Shown: positions 26,501 to 33,681 of the stretch, piece by piece
Layout: the number at the start of each line of letters is the position of its first letter
Position numbering within the stretch: the stretch's first letter is position 1
NCBI GenBank assembly: GCA_945883695.1
Contig: CAMCYK010000007.1
Location: forward strand, 1 to 58,174
Direction of reading: 5' to 3'
Source of the DNA: Akkermansia muciniphila
Lineage (GTDB): Bacteria; Verrucomicrobiota; Verrucomicrobiia; Verrucomicrobiales; Akkermansiaceae
Length of the DNA stretch: 58,174 nucleotides
The notes under the pieces: generated by a model
Databases searched by the model: none
What the model saw: the letters and a program-made list of their open reading frames with translations, nothing else
Told to the model about the DNA's origin: nothing
Program-made: the position numbers and the translations under genes

Positions 26501-27032
26501 CGACGCGGAAATCCGCACCCTCGCCGAAAACCTGGTCAAGGAAGTCCGCCGGCGCGGGCCGTTCCTGTCGCTCGGCGAGTTCGTCAACCGGCGGGTGGAG
26601 GGCGGGGAACTCGGACTCAACGGGGCCATCCAGGCCGCGATCGAGGCCGGCAAGCTCAACGCCCTGGCCAAGCAGGCACCCTTCTCCACCGACAAATACC
26701 CCAGCGAGGCCCGTGAAAACATCATCCCGGATACCGGCGTGGGCATTCCCGGCTTCCTCACCCAGGCGGATGTCCTCCAATCGCTGGCCCCGGTGATCAC
26801 CTGCCGTTCCGACACCTTCACCGTCCGTGGTTATGGTGAAGCGAAGGATGGCGAAGGGAAGGTCATCGCCCGCCGCTGGTGCGAGGCCATCGTGCAGCGG
26901 ACCCCCGGCTTCGTCGATCCGGCCGATCCGGCGGACGCGGCCATCACCTCGGTCTCGCCGGTCAACCAAGCCTTCGGCCGGCGTTATGAAATCGTCTTTT
27001 TCCGGGTGATTCCCGCTGCCGAAATCCGATAA
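23595..27032 (+). CDS. Verru_Chthon cassette protein A-like, type IV pilin-like N-terminus
   Basis: The protein has 1145 aa from ATG 23595. The N-terminus SRSRGFALVISLSLMVLLTVLSVGLLTLGTISLR (about 10-43) is a pilin/pseudopilin-like helix with a G-F junction after basic residues. It is followed by the ARALANARLAVTLAIGQLQKEAG helix typical of the family I know as Verru_Chthon cassette protein A. The remaining thousand residues are a large, mostly extracytoplasmic region with Gly/Pro/Tyr-rich stretches and C-terminal FLSLGEFVNRRV, PGFLTQADVLQSLAPVI and DTFTVRGYGEA blocks, reminiscent of GspK-like minor pseudopilins. Partners B, C and D of the cassette are absent. Instead a small exported protein, GH81 and a mutarotase follow with short or no gaps. 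It is possibly a surface assembly for polysaccharide capture. Confidence 0.75.
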   Translation: MKPSIRHPSRSRGFALVISLSLMVLLTVLSVGLLTLGTISLRAASRGEADARALANARLAVTLAIGQLQKEAGDDRRITADASIREGAKQPNLLGIWSSWSPGLAAKPDQSAPDYNKEKTDRFRGWLVSQPVPALSGDRAWPETAADPKWPRLFSVSRDGFDLGAAPVPSGEGAYAWAITQEASKAKVNVAGPEAVDPTNAPLQAQRRPSLALSTVLQQPQDGWDLRAARLLSSNQIRLDAALAGDATAAAAGSYTAHSQGLLTDVVKGGLKTDLNLGFEMSDADFAKSAWEGVANPFRSGGDPAAPASPDSYRGERALFKPLVENPIVSITTDYSPASVAHRFFAAAVPTFDHLRSFYRIPHHLYGGDTPVVAGRGADHSAIRLAAAPGGTLPPPSTPPAGLKSSLSVRPVLNRLVYLLSATLGGDGQVQLALTPIISLWNPYNVTLEIDGAVAYPWMDLPFQLAWEFRLESGTIGRREVNMSMMMGKQFEGLAHGRSVNPYFLCEMTANGDGDLKNPIRFKPGEVRVFAPASKVPVQFNRTGSNAERTVRLRPIDDISQMNTKGGLAIPMKEGVKTGGTPHGFTYVVKQTDKVSLKVRPSQQGAYHYFVSLEDSTRIRDKSDDARGEAISEVQMLGFASAVAEVSSPSWSYSELNGTSQPFAVIETFHRTALQNVGGLAVADLIYTTNPRQPAINHQLAAGTFTVAPHYLSTLRSVSSFDGAIQTTFDGRRSFWGPNHSASGEDQLPFFEIPRQPPLSLAALQHADLSSSTFSPANQFANSWASPYLARTRTGSINTRHASSGVPVYDTSYLANEALWDGFFFSGAAPLLKPASGGSAATAWDAQIAAVTSPLAKVLADFVADPSGKPLANPRMRLDKRGLADEALVQRLSEPAGCTRIAAHLTVDGAFNVNSTDLDAWIAQLAGLRGESFTVEGGKPPPPDVSPFPRFRHPTGDKNNNWNGYRALDDAEIRTLAENLVKEVRRRGPFLSLGEFVNRRVEGGELGLNGAIQAAIEAGKLNALAKQAPFSTDKYPSEARENIIPDTGVGIPGFLTQADVLQSLAPVITCRSDTFTVRGYGEAKDGEGKVIARRWCEAIVQRTPGFVDPADPADAAITSVSPVNQAFGRRYEIVFFRVIPAAEIR

Positions 27033-27054
27033 TACTTTTCCCCGCTCCCAACCC

Positions 27055-27777
27055 ATGAACCCCAAGCCCCGCCATCCCCTGGTTTTCCTGTTCCTCGCGT
27101 TGCTCTCGCTGCAAGGAACCCTGTTCGCGATCCCGGTCCGTTTCCTGGCGTGGGATGACGCGGTGGCCGCACGCAAGATCGCGATCCAGAACGGCACCAC
27201 GGTTACCCCGGTCGCGGACCTGCACCCGAACAAGCGCTCCGACGCACTCGACGGCGGGGCCGGCGGGCCGCCGCTGCAATTGGTCGCGCTCGACCGCGAC
27301 AGCAAGGACGGCAAGCCGGTGACGATCGAGATCAAACTCGCCGCCGGAATCCAGAAACCGCTGGTCCTGATCCTGCCCGACCCGAAGCACGTGACCGGCC
27401 TGCGGACCTTCGTGATCGAGGACGATGCCACGAACTTCGGCTGGGGCACCATCCGCTTCATCAACGCGACCGGCAAGGCCCTGCTGGTGCGCCATGACAA
27501 GGCGATCAAGAAGCTGCCCGCCGCGTGGACCCCGGTGGACGTCGATCCGGGCGGCGAAGCCCGCAACACCGGCGTCCAGGTGGCGTTGCCGGAGGACACC
27601 AAATCGATCCTCTATTCGGCGGTCTGGGAGCACGATCCCGCGGTCCGCAAGCTGGTCTTCATCATCCCCGGCCGCGAGGTGCGGACCGGGGCCGTCGAGT
27701 TCAAGATCATCCCCGAGGACCGCCGGACCCTGGCCCCGGCCGCTCCGCCGGCAACCGTCGCCCCCACTGCCGAATGA
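27055..27777 (+). CDS. Small exported protein following Verru_Chthon A (paralogue of 16270)
   Basis: The protein has 240 aa with a signal peptide (MNPKPRHPLVFLFLALLSLQGTLFA). It aligns along its whole length with the protein at 16270-16950: IPVRFLAWDDAVAARKIAIQ, KRSDAL, PLVLILPDPKHVTGLR, TIRFINATGKALLV, GGEARNTGVQVALP and YSAVWEHDPAVRKLVFIIPG. It adds a Pro/Ala tail. The function is unknown; it looks like two similar beta-domains. It starts 22 bp after the Verru_Chthon A stop, and its own stop overlaps an in-frame ATG (27774) of the GH81 frame, so these genes form one transcription unit. Confidence 0.75.
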   Translation: MNPKPRHPLVFLFLALLSLQGTLFAIPVRFLAWDDAVAARKIAIQNGTTVTPVADLHPNKRSDALDGGAGGPPLQLVALDRDSKDGKPVTIEIKLAAGIQKPLVLILPDPKHVTGLRTFVIEDDATNFGWGTIRFINATGKALLVRHDKAIKKLPAAWTPVDVDPGGEARNTGVQVALPEDTKSILYSAVWEHDPAVRKLVFIIPGREVRTGAVEFKIIPEDRRTLAPAAPPATVAPTAE

Positions 27778-27848
27778 ACCCCGGCGGCCGCCGGCCCGCA
27801 ACCGCGCCGCGGACCGTCGGATCCGTGCCACCCGATCCCCTTTTCACC

Positions 27849-30134
27849 ATGCAATTCCCACTGCAATCCTCGCCCCAATCCTCCGCCCACCGTTCCCGCG
27901 CGGCGCTCGCCGCCGCCCTGGCAACCCTGATCTCACAAGCGCCCATGGCGACGGCCGCGGAGCCCGCGCCGGAGATCGTGGCGGTCGGAGCCGGAAGTTA
28001 TACCACCCGTTTGCCGGAAGGCTTCAAAGCGCTGCCGGAGCAGATCTACAGGACGGCGGATGTCACGGGTCCGACCATCACCGGCCAGTGGTGGAGTTCG
28101 CTGCTGTGGCAGCAGTTTTCCAGCAACACGTTCGCCCACCCGCTGGCCATGGTGTGCACGCCGGAAGGGCTGGCGATCACCTACCCCGGCGCGGCGATCG
28201 TCGCCAGCGAGGCGGCGATCATGGGCGGCGGCGTCACCCCCGACGGGGATTTCAAGATCAGCCACTCGAAGGCCGAAACCTTCCCTGCCGCCAATTGCGG
28301 GGGATACTCGGATTGGTTCGTCACCGCGTCCTTCGCGGCGGGCGAGTCGACGTTGGACGCCAGCTTCGGGCATGGCAGTCCCTTCGTCTACTGCACGCTC
28401 GGCGGCGGTGATCCGGTGCTGCGCTTCAACGGCGCTCCCCGGATCTGGGCCGGCACCGAAAAGGACGCGGTGCTCGGAGTCACCGCGAAGGGCCACCACT
28501 ACGGCTTGTTCGGCGCGACCGGCACGACCTGGAGCGGACTCGACGGAACGGTGTTCACCAACCAGGCCGGCGGCAAACCCTACTTCGCCATCGCCCTGCT
28601 GCCCGACGACAAGCCGGAAACCTTGGAGCTGTTCAAACGCCACGCCTACAACCATGTGATCGACACCCGCGTCGAGCATCAGGAGAAGGGCGGCCAATTG
28701 ACGACCACCTACCGCTTCAAAACCAAAGCCTGGGAGGGCAGCGAGGCCGGGACGATCTTCGCGCTCTATCCCCACCAGTGGAAATACTCATCCACCAAGC
28801 TCACGGGAAAATCCTACGCCTCGGTGCGCGGCGAGATGAAGCTCGCGGTGGGAACTGGGTTCGTCACTGAAGTGCCGGTCCAGGGAGTGCTTCCGATGTT
28901 TCCCGCGGAAGGAATCACGAACCGGCCCCGGATGCTCGGCCACCTGCGGGCGGAAGCCGCCAAGGAGCGTCCCCCGTTCGCCGACACCTATTGGGAAGGC
29001 AAGCATCTGGGGCGGCTGGCGACGCTCAGCGGCATCGCCGAGGCGGCCGGCGAACCCGAACTCCAGAAAGGATTCATCGACGAGATCAAGCGGCGCCTCG
29101 AAGACTGGTTCACCGCCTCGCCCGGCGAGACCGCCCCCCTGTTCCACTACAACGCGACCTGGGGCACGCTGATCGGAAGCAAGCCGTCCTACGGCAGCGA
29201 CATGCCGCTCAACGACCACCACTTCCACTACGGCTATTTCATCCGGGCGGCGGCGGAAGTGGCGCGGCTCGATCCCGCCTGGGCGAAAAAATGGGAGCCG
29301 ATGGTCATGCTGCTCATCCGCGACATCGCCTCGCCGCGGCGCGACGATCCGATGTTTCCGTTCATCCGCTGCTTCGACAAGTATGCCGGCCATTCGTGGG
29401 CGTCGGGCGACGCGAATTTCGCCGACGGCAACAACCAGGAATCCTCGTCCGAATCGTTGAACGCGTGGTATGGCATGATGCTGTGGGGGGAGGCGACCGC
29501 CAACCGGGAGATCCGCGACACCGGCCTGTTCCTGTTCAACACCGAACGGATCGCGGTCGAGGAATACTGGTTCGATGTCTCCGGCACGAACTTCCCGAAG
29601 GATTTCCCCAACGTGGCGCTCGGCATGGTTTGGGGCGGCAAGGGTGCCTTCGCCACCTGGTTTTCGCCGGACATCGATTGCATCCACGGCATCAACTGGC
29701 TGCCCTTCACCCCGGCCTCGATCTACATGGGCCGCCACCCCGAATACGTGAAGAAGAACCATGCCCGGATCGTCGAGAAGCGGCTCAACGGCAACGACTA
29801 CAACAACGGCTGGGGTGACCTGGTCGTGATGTTCAACGCGCTCGCCGATCCGGCTTCGGCGGCCGCCTACCTGGATGCCACGCCCGATTGCCTGATCGAA
29901 GGGGGCAACACCCGTGCGTTCATGGATCATTGGATCGGAACCCTCCACACGCTGGGGCTCAATGCCGCGGCGGTGACCGCGGACCATCCCTTCTGCAATG
30001 TCTTCGACAAGGGCGGCCGCAAGACCTATGTCGCCTACAACTTCGGAGCGGAACCGCTGGCCGTCGCATTCTCCGACGGCACCAAACTGACCGCCGCGCC
30101 CGGGAAACTCACCGTCCGGAAAGGACAACGCTGA
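27849..30134 (+). CDS. GH81 endo-1,3-beta-glucanase, secreted
   Basis: This enzyme hydrolyses beta-1,3-glucans such as laminarin, callose or curdlan. The start at ATG 27849 (MQFPLQSSPQ) gives a signal peptide with hydrophobic core AALAAALATLISQ. An in-frame ATG at 27774, overlapping the previous stop, would add 25 residues and remains possible. GH81 hallmarks are an N-terminal beta-sandwich (GQWWSSLLWQQFSSNTFAHPLA), LNDHHFHYGYFIRAAA (His/Asp region near residue 456) and the GNNQESSSES motif (about 527-536) that contains the catalytic Glu region. Length 761 aa fits. It sits in the operon with the Verru_Chthon A-like gene under the double operator. This gene anchors the inference that the block handles beta-1,3-glucan. 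Confidence 0.92.
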   Translation: MQFPLQSSPQSSAHRSRAALAAALATLISQAPMATAAEPAPEIVAVGAGSYTTRLPEGFKALPEQIYRTADVTGPTITGQWWSSLLWQQFSSNTFAHPLAMVCTPEGLAITYPGAAIVASEAAIMGGGVTPDGDFKISHSKAETFPAANCGGYSDWFVTASFAAGESTLDASFGHGSPFVYCTLGGGDPVLRFNGAPRIWAGTEKDAVLGVTAKGHHYGLFGATGTTWSGLDGTVFTNQAGGKPYFAIALLPDDKPETLELFKRHAYNHVIDTRVEHQEKGGQLTTTYRFKTKAWEGSEAGTIFALYPHQWKYSSTKLTGKSYASVRGEMKLAVGTGFVTEVPVQGVLPMFPAEGITNRPRMLGHLRAEAAKERPPFADTYWEGKHLGRLATLSGIAEAAGEPELQKGFIDEIKRRLEDWFTASPGETAPLFHYNATWGTLIGSKPSYGSDMPLNDHHFHYGYFIRAAAEVARLDPAWAKKWEPMVMLLIRDIASPRRDDPMFPFIRCFDKYAGHSWASGDANFADGNNQESSSESLNAWYGMMLWGEATANREIRDTGLFLFNTERIAVEEYWFDVSGTNFPKDFPNVALGMVWGGKGAFATWFSPDIDCIHGINWLPFTPASIYMGRHPEYVKKNHARIVEKRLNGNDYNNGWGDLVVMFNALADPASAAAYLDATPDCLIEGGNTRAFMDHWIGTLHTLGLNAAAVTADHPFCNVFDKGGRKTYVAYNFGAEPLAVAFSDGTKLTAAPGKLTVRKGQR

Positions 30135-30138
30135 CCCG

Positions 30139-31059
30139 ATGACGCTTCGCCATTCGCGGAGAATCGTCCAGGGCTTCGCCATCCACTCGCTGGCCAACGA
30201 CCGGGTGGCCGTGTCGATCGCTCCGGAACTCGGCGGGCGGATCGTCTCATTGAAGGACCGCGTCTCCGGCCGCGAGTGGCTCGACGGATGGGCACCGGCC
30301 GGCCGGCGCCGGATCTGGCAACCGCCCGATCCCGCCGACTACGCGACGGGTCCCGGCGCCGGCATCGACGAGTGCCTGCCGACGGTGCTTCCCTGCCGCC
30401 ACCGGGGCAAGACCCTGCCGGATCACGGGGAGTTATGGAACCGCGCCCCGGCGTTCGATCCGGCAGCGGCGAAAGCCGGCGTCTTCGAATGCCGCTGGAG
30501 CCTCCGCTCGCTGCCGCTTGACTTCGAACGCCGGATCTCGCTGGACGGGCAGCGGGTCCGCTTTGAATACCGGATCGTGAACCGGGCGGACCAACCCACC
30601 CCGTTCCTGTGGGCCTGGCATCCGCTGTTCAGTTGGCGGCAGGGTGACGAGATCCGCTTCCCGCGCGCGGTGAAATCGTGTGTCAGCCCCGGCGGCGAAC
30701 CGCTGCCGTGGCCGATCGCCGCCAACGGGGCCGACCTGTCCCGCGCCCGCTTTCCCAAGGGAGCGATCCCCGCCGCGAAGGTGTTCGCCGGTCCCCTGTC
30801 CAAGGGCGCGGCGGAGATCCGTTCGAAGAGGGGCGCGCGGATCTCGATCACCTGGCCCGCGGAGTTCCTCCCGTATGCCGGCATCTGGATCACCCGCGGC
30901 TTCTGGCAGGGACTGCACCATTGGGCGATCGAGCCGACCAACGCGCCGGTCGATCGCCTCGCCGATCTGAATCATCGCGATCCGCGATCCGAATGGATGT
31001 TGATGCCCCGTGAAACGCGCGAATGGACCCTTCTCGTCGGCGTCTTGCCGGCGGTTTGA
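30139..31059 (+). CDS. Galactose mutarotase-like (aldose 1-epimerase superfamily) protein
   Basis: The protein has 306 aa and starts four bases after the GH81 stop, so it is co-transcribed and probably co-translated. The beta-rich fold shows APELGGRIVSLKDRVSGREWL (the opening strands of the mutarotase-like superfamily), GIDECLPTVLPC, a LPDHGELWNR motif, FEYRIVNRADQP and WAWHPLF (a His typical of the active site). It lacks a signal peptide. It may interconvert anomers of the released sugar or bind an oligosaccharide; the exact reaction is not known. Loss of the operon's other genes would leave it without obvious substrate, which supports a role in glucan use. Confidence 0.75.
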   Translation: MTLRHSRRIVQGFAIHSLANDRVAVSIAPELGGRIVSLKDRVSGREWLDGWAPAGRRRIWQPPDPADYATGPGAGIDECLPTVLPCRHRGKTLPDHGELWNRAPAFDPAAAKAGVFECRWSLRSLPLDFERRISLDGQRVRFEYRIVNRADQPTPFLWAWHPLFSWRQGDEIRFPRAVKSCVSPGGEPLPWPIAANGADLSRARFPKGAIPAAKVFAGPLSKGAAEIRSKRGARISITWPAEFLPYAGIWITRGFWQGLHHWAIEPTNAPVDRLADLNHRDPRSEWMLMPRETREWTLLVGVLPAV

Positions 31060-31491
31060 AGTTGTCGGTCAGGATCCTCCTCTCACGGCGGAATAGATAA
31101 AGGATTCCGTTCGTGCCGGGACCCGCCACGGGTAGGAGACGCCGCGCGGATGGATCGCCCCGCGATCACCCGCCGGAGGTCCCGGAACGGCGATTCCCGC
31201 AGGATGAGATCCCCGACATCCCGGCTCCCTCGATTCCTTCCATCACTGATCGTTTGCGTTCTACGAGTTCACAGATCGGAATCTCTGGGATCCTTCGAAA
31301 AAATGTGCATAAAATTTCTCGACACGAGGGAATCTGTGGAGTTCCTTGCGGCTGATCCTCCGCCTCTGCTTTGCAAACCCACTTTTCCTCGCGGGAGTTT
31401 CGGCAGGATCATCATGCCCCGAGCATGATTTAATAACCCGAGATTCGCCAAGAACCCCGATCAAGCCCGACTTGAACCCAAACCGACTCCT
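31060..31491. promoter_or_regulatory. Leader region of the secreted carbohydrate-binding-like protein
   Basis: This 432-bp gap has no credible gene. Its central part is distinctly AT-richer than the surroundings and contains the operator-like site at 31305-31320. The right end before the ATG has no Shine-Dalgarno sequence. I see no terminator for the upstream operon. Confidence 0.4.
31305..31320. promoter_or_regulatory. Candidate LacI operator, decayed copy
   Basis: GTGCATAAAATTTCTC shares TGCATAAAATT with the sites at 16205 and 23487. Its downstream bases (CTCGACAC) also match those after the 23485 site (CTGGACAC). It is 172 bp upstream of the ATG at 31492. The shared extra GACAC may be part of a promoter rather than of the operator. 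Confidence 0.45.
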
Positions 31492-33516
31492 ATGAAATCC
31501 GTCTTTAAAAACCTGGCTTTCTGCGCCGTCCTTGGCGCTTCCGGAAGTGCCTTCGCGGCCGTCGTGCCGTTCCCCAACGGGGATTTTGAAACCCCCGGTG
31601 GAGCCAGCTGGGATAAAAACTCCTTTGCCGGCAACCAAGTCATCTCTTTTCCCAGCACCGGAGGAAACACCGGGGGCTACGGAAGCATCGTCAGCAACGA
31701 GCTCGGCGGCTATGCCGTGCTGGTAACCAACGGCGGTCTGCCCTACCCTCTGGCATCCCTCAATCTCGTCGCCGGGAAGACCTATACCTTCTCTTATGAC
31801 ATGATCACCTCCGTCGCGGGGCCGAACAAAGGCGGGATCAAGATCGAGTCGTGGAGCTCAACCGCGGGGATCTCCGATTCCAAGGATCAGCGTGTCACCA
31901 GCGCCTCCACCGGATGGGCGACCTACTCGTATGCTTACACCATCGATCCAGCCGCCACCCACATCAAGGTGGTGCCGCTGTGGACGCCGGGCGAAACGGT
32001 CGGGTTTGACAACGTCCGGGTCGACAACACCCCGATCGTGCCCCCTCCGGTGGTGCCGGTCATTCCCAACTCGGGCTTCGAAATCCCCGGGGGACCCTTC
32101 AATGTCGGCGCCGACTGGGCCTACTTCGCGGGCGGCTTCACCGGCACCCACTTCACCACCGGCGGCAACCCCGGAGGGAACACGGTCATCGACGCGACCG
32201 TGCCGGGCACTTACGGCGTTCTGGTCGCCAAGGGCAACGCCTACTTTTCGCTTGCAGAGCTGGGTCTCACCGCGGGCGGAACTTATATCTTCCAGATGGA
32301 CATGAAGCTTCTTGCCGGCCAGGACCTCGGAGGACTCAAGCTGGAGTTGTCGGGTGCCGACTTCGTGGAGAAGAAACCCACCGCGCAGCAGATCGCGGCG
32401 CTGCCGAATCCGATCACCGAATGGAACACCTACTCGTTCGAATTCACGATCCCCGCGGGATGGACCCAGTTCAAGGTGGTGCCGGTCTGGGGCGTGGCTT
32501 CGCGGGTCGCCTATGACAACGTCAAGATCCTCCCGCCGCCGCCGCTCGCGGCGCAGATCCAAGCGGGCACCACGGTGAGTTGGAACGCGGCCAATCCGCT
32601 GAATTCCTACCAACCCCAGGAATCGCCGACGGGACTTCCCGGATCGTTCACGAATCTGGGACCGAAGATCAGCGGCAACGCGGTCACGACCGTCTTCGCC
32701 GCCGTGCCGGCGCCGTTCTACCAAGTGCTGGAGACCACTCCGGATCTCTTCGCCAACGCGGTGCTCAACCCCGGCTTCGAGACTTCGGCCGTTTCGTCCG
32801 CGCCGGCCGACAACTGGAGCATTCCGGTCCCGGCGAATAACCCGAATGCCGTGATGACGGTCGTCGGCAGCTACCCCGAGGTGGCGCTTGCCCCGTTTGC
32901 CGGCACCAAGATGCTTGTCATCGACTCCACCACTCCGGCGACAGGTCCGGTGACGCCTCCCGACACCAACGTCCGCTCCGACTCGTGGACGGTCACCGGA
33001 AACACGGTTTACACCCTCTCGTTCCAAGCAGCCCATCTGTTCAAGATCGGCGGTGCCAATCCGCAGTTCTATTTCCAATTCTTCGGATCCGACCCGATCT
33101 TCGGCGACCCCGTCTTCCTGGGTGACTCCTTCACGAGCTTCCAATCCCTTGGCGGAAGTTGGACGAAGGTCGAGAGGACCTTCACCACCCCGGCCGCCGC
33201 GACGTCGATGACAATCGGCTTCATCCAGGCGATGGGTGCCGGCAACGGCTGGCGCTGGGTGACCTTGATCGACGACGTGTCGCTGCTGACCCCGTCCACT
33301 CCCGGCGTCACCACGGTGATCCCCGCCACCCCGGCGGCGGGCGTCCAGATCAGCTGGAACTCGAAGTCCGGCAAGACCTACCAGGTGAAATCTTCCATCG
33401 GCTTGCTCGACTGGGAAAATTTCGGAACCGCCGCGGCCGGCACCGGTGGGACGATGTCGGTGAGCGCCCCGCTCACTCCTCCCAACAAGTTCTACCGGGT
33501 CGAGGAAACCCCTTAA
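31492..33516 (+). CDS. Secreted protein with three carbohydrate-binding-like domains
   Basis: The protein has 674 aa with a signal peptide ending SGSAFA. Two related beta-sandwich units at about 24-180 (PFPNGDFETPGGASW through GFDNVRVD) and 185-350 (IPNSGFEIPGGPFN through AYDNVKI) have the CBM4/9-like GFE...F/Y-DN-V frame. A third, more distant one lies at about 425-600 (LNPGFETS through LIDDVSLL). The C-terminal module (VQISWNSKSGKTYQVKSSIGLLDW through FYRVEETP) is a common tail of verrucomicrobial exported proteins. No catalytic domain is visible. With a LacI-type site upstream and GH81 nearby, it is probably a glucan-binding surface or extracellular protein. A strong terminator follows. 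Confidence 0.75.
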   Translation: MKSVFKNLAFCAVLGASGSAFAAVVPFPNGDFETPGGASWDKNSFAGNQVISFPSTGGNTGGYGSIVSNELGGYAVLVTNGGLPYPLASLNLVAGKTYTFSYDMITSVAGPNKGGIKIESWSSTAGISDSKDQRVTSASTGWATYSYAYTIDPAATHIKVVPLWTPGETVGFDNVRVDNTPIVPPPVVPVIPNSGFEIPGGPFNVGADWAYFAGGFTGTHFTTGGNPGGNTVIDATVPGTYGVLVAKGNAYFSLAELGLTAGGTYIFQMDMKLLAGQDLGGLKLELSGADFVEKKPTAQQIAALPNPITEWNTYSFEFTIPAGWTQFKVVPVWGVASRVAYDNVKILPPPPLAAQIQAGTTVSWNAANPLNSYQPQESPTGLPGSFTNLGPKISGNAVTTVFAAVPAPFYQVLETTPDLFANAVLNPGFETSAVSSAPADNWSIPVPANNPNAVMTVVGSYPEVALAPFAGTKMLVIDSTTPATGPVTPPDTNVRSDSWTVTGNTVYTLSFQAAHLFKIGGANPQFYFQFFGSDPIFGDPVFLGDSFTSFQSLGGSWTKVERTFTTPAAATSMTIGFIQAMGAGNGWRWVTLIDDVSLLTPSTPGVTTVIPATPAAGVQISWNSKSGKTYQVKSSIGLLDWENFGTAAAGTGGTMSVSAPLTPPNKFYRVEETP

Positions 33517-33547
33517 AGGGCCCGCCCGCCAGCCGTCCTCGGATTGG

Positions 33548-33578
33548 AAATGCCCGGCCGTCATGGCCGGGCATTTTT
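33548..33578 (+). terminator. Rho-independent terminator
   Basis: The stem TGCCCGGCC (33551-33559) pairs perfectly with GGCCGGGCA (33565-33573) around the loop GTCAT and runs into TTTTT. It lies 35 bp past the stop of the carbohydrate-binding-like gene and also faces the end of the convergent PH-domain gene, so it may serve both directions. Confidence 0.9.
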
Positions 33579-33681
33579 CGCGCCCGCGGGCAGATATCAG
33601 CGTCGCAGCATGCCCCGGCAAGCCCACGTTGCCCCCATGGCGGGACCGCCCTCCCGCTTCGCGAGGTGACAGCGGGCGAAC

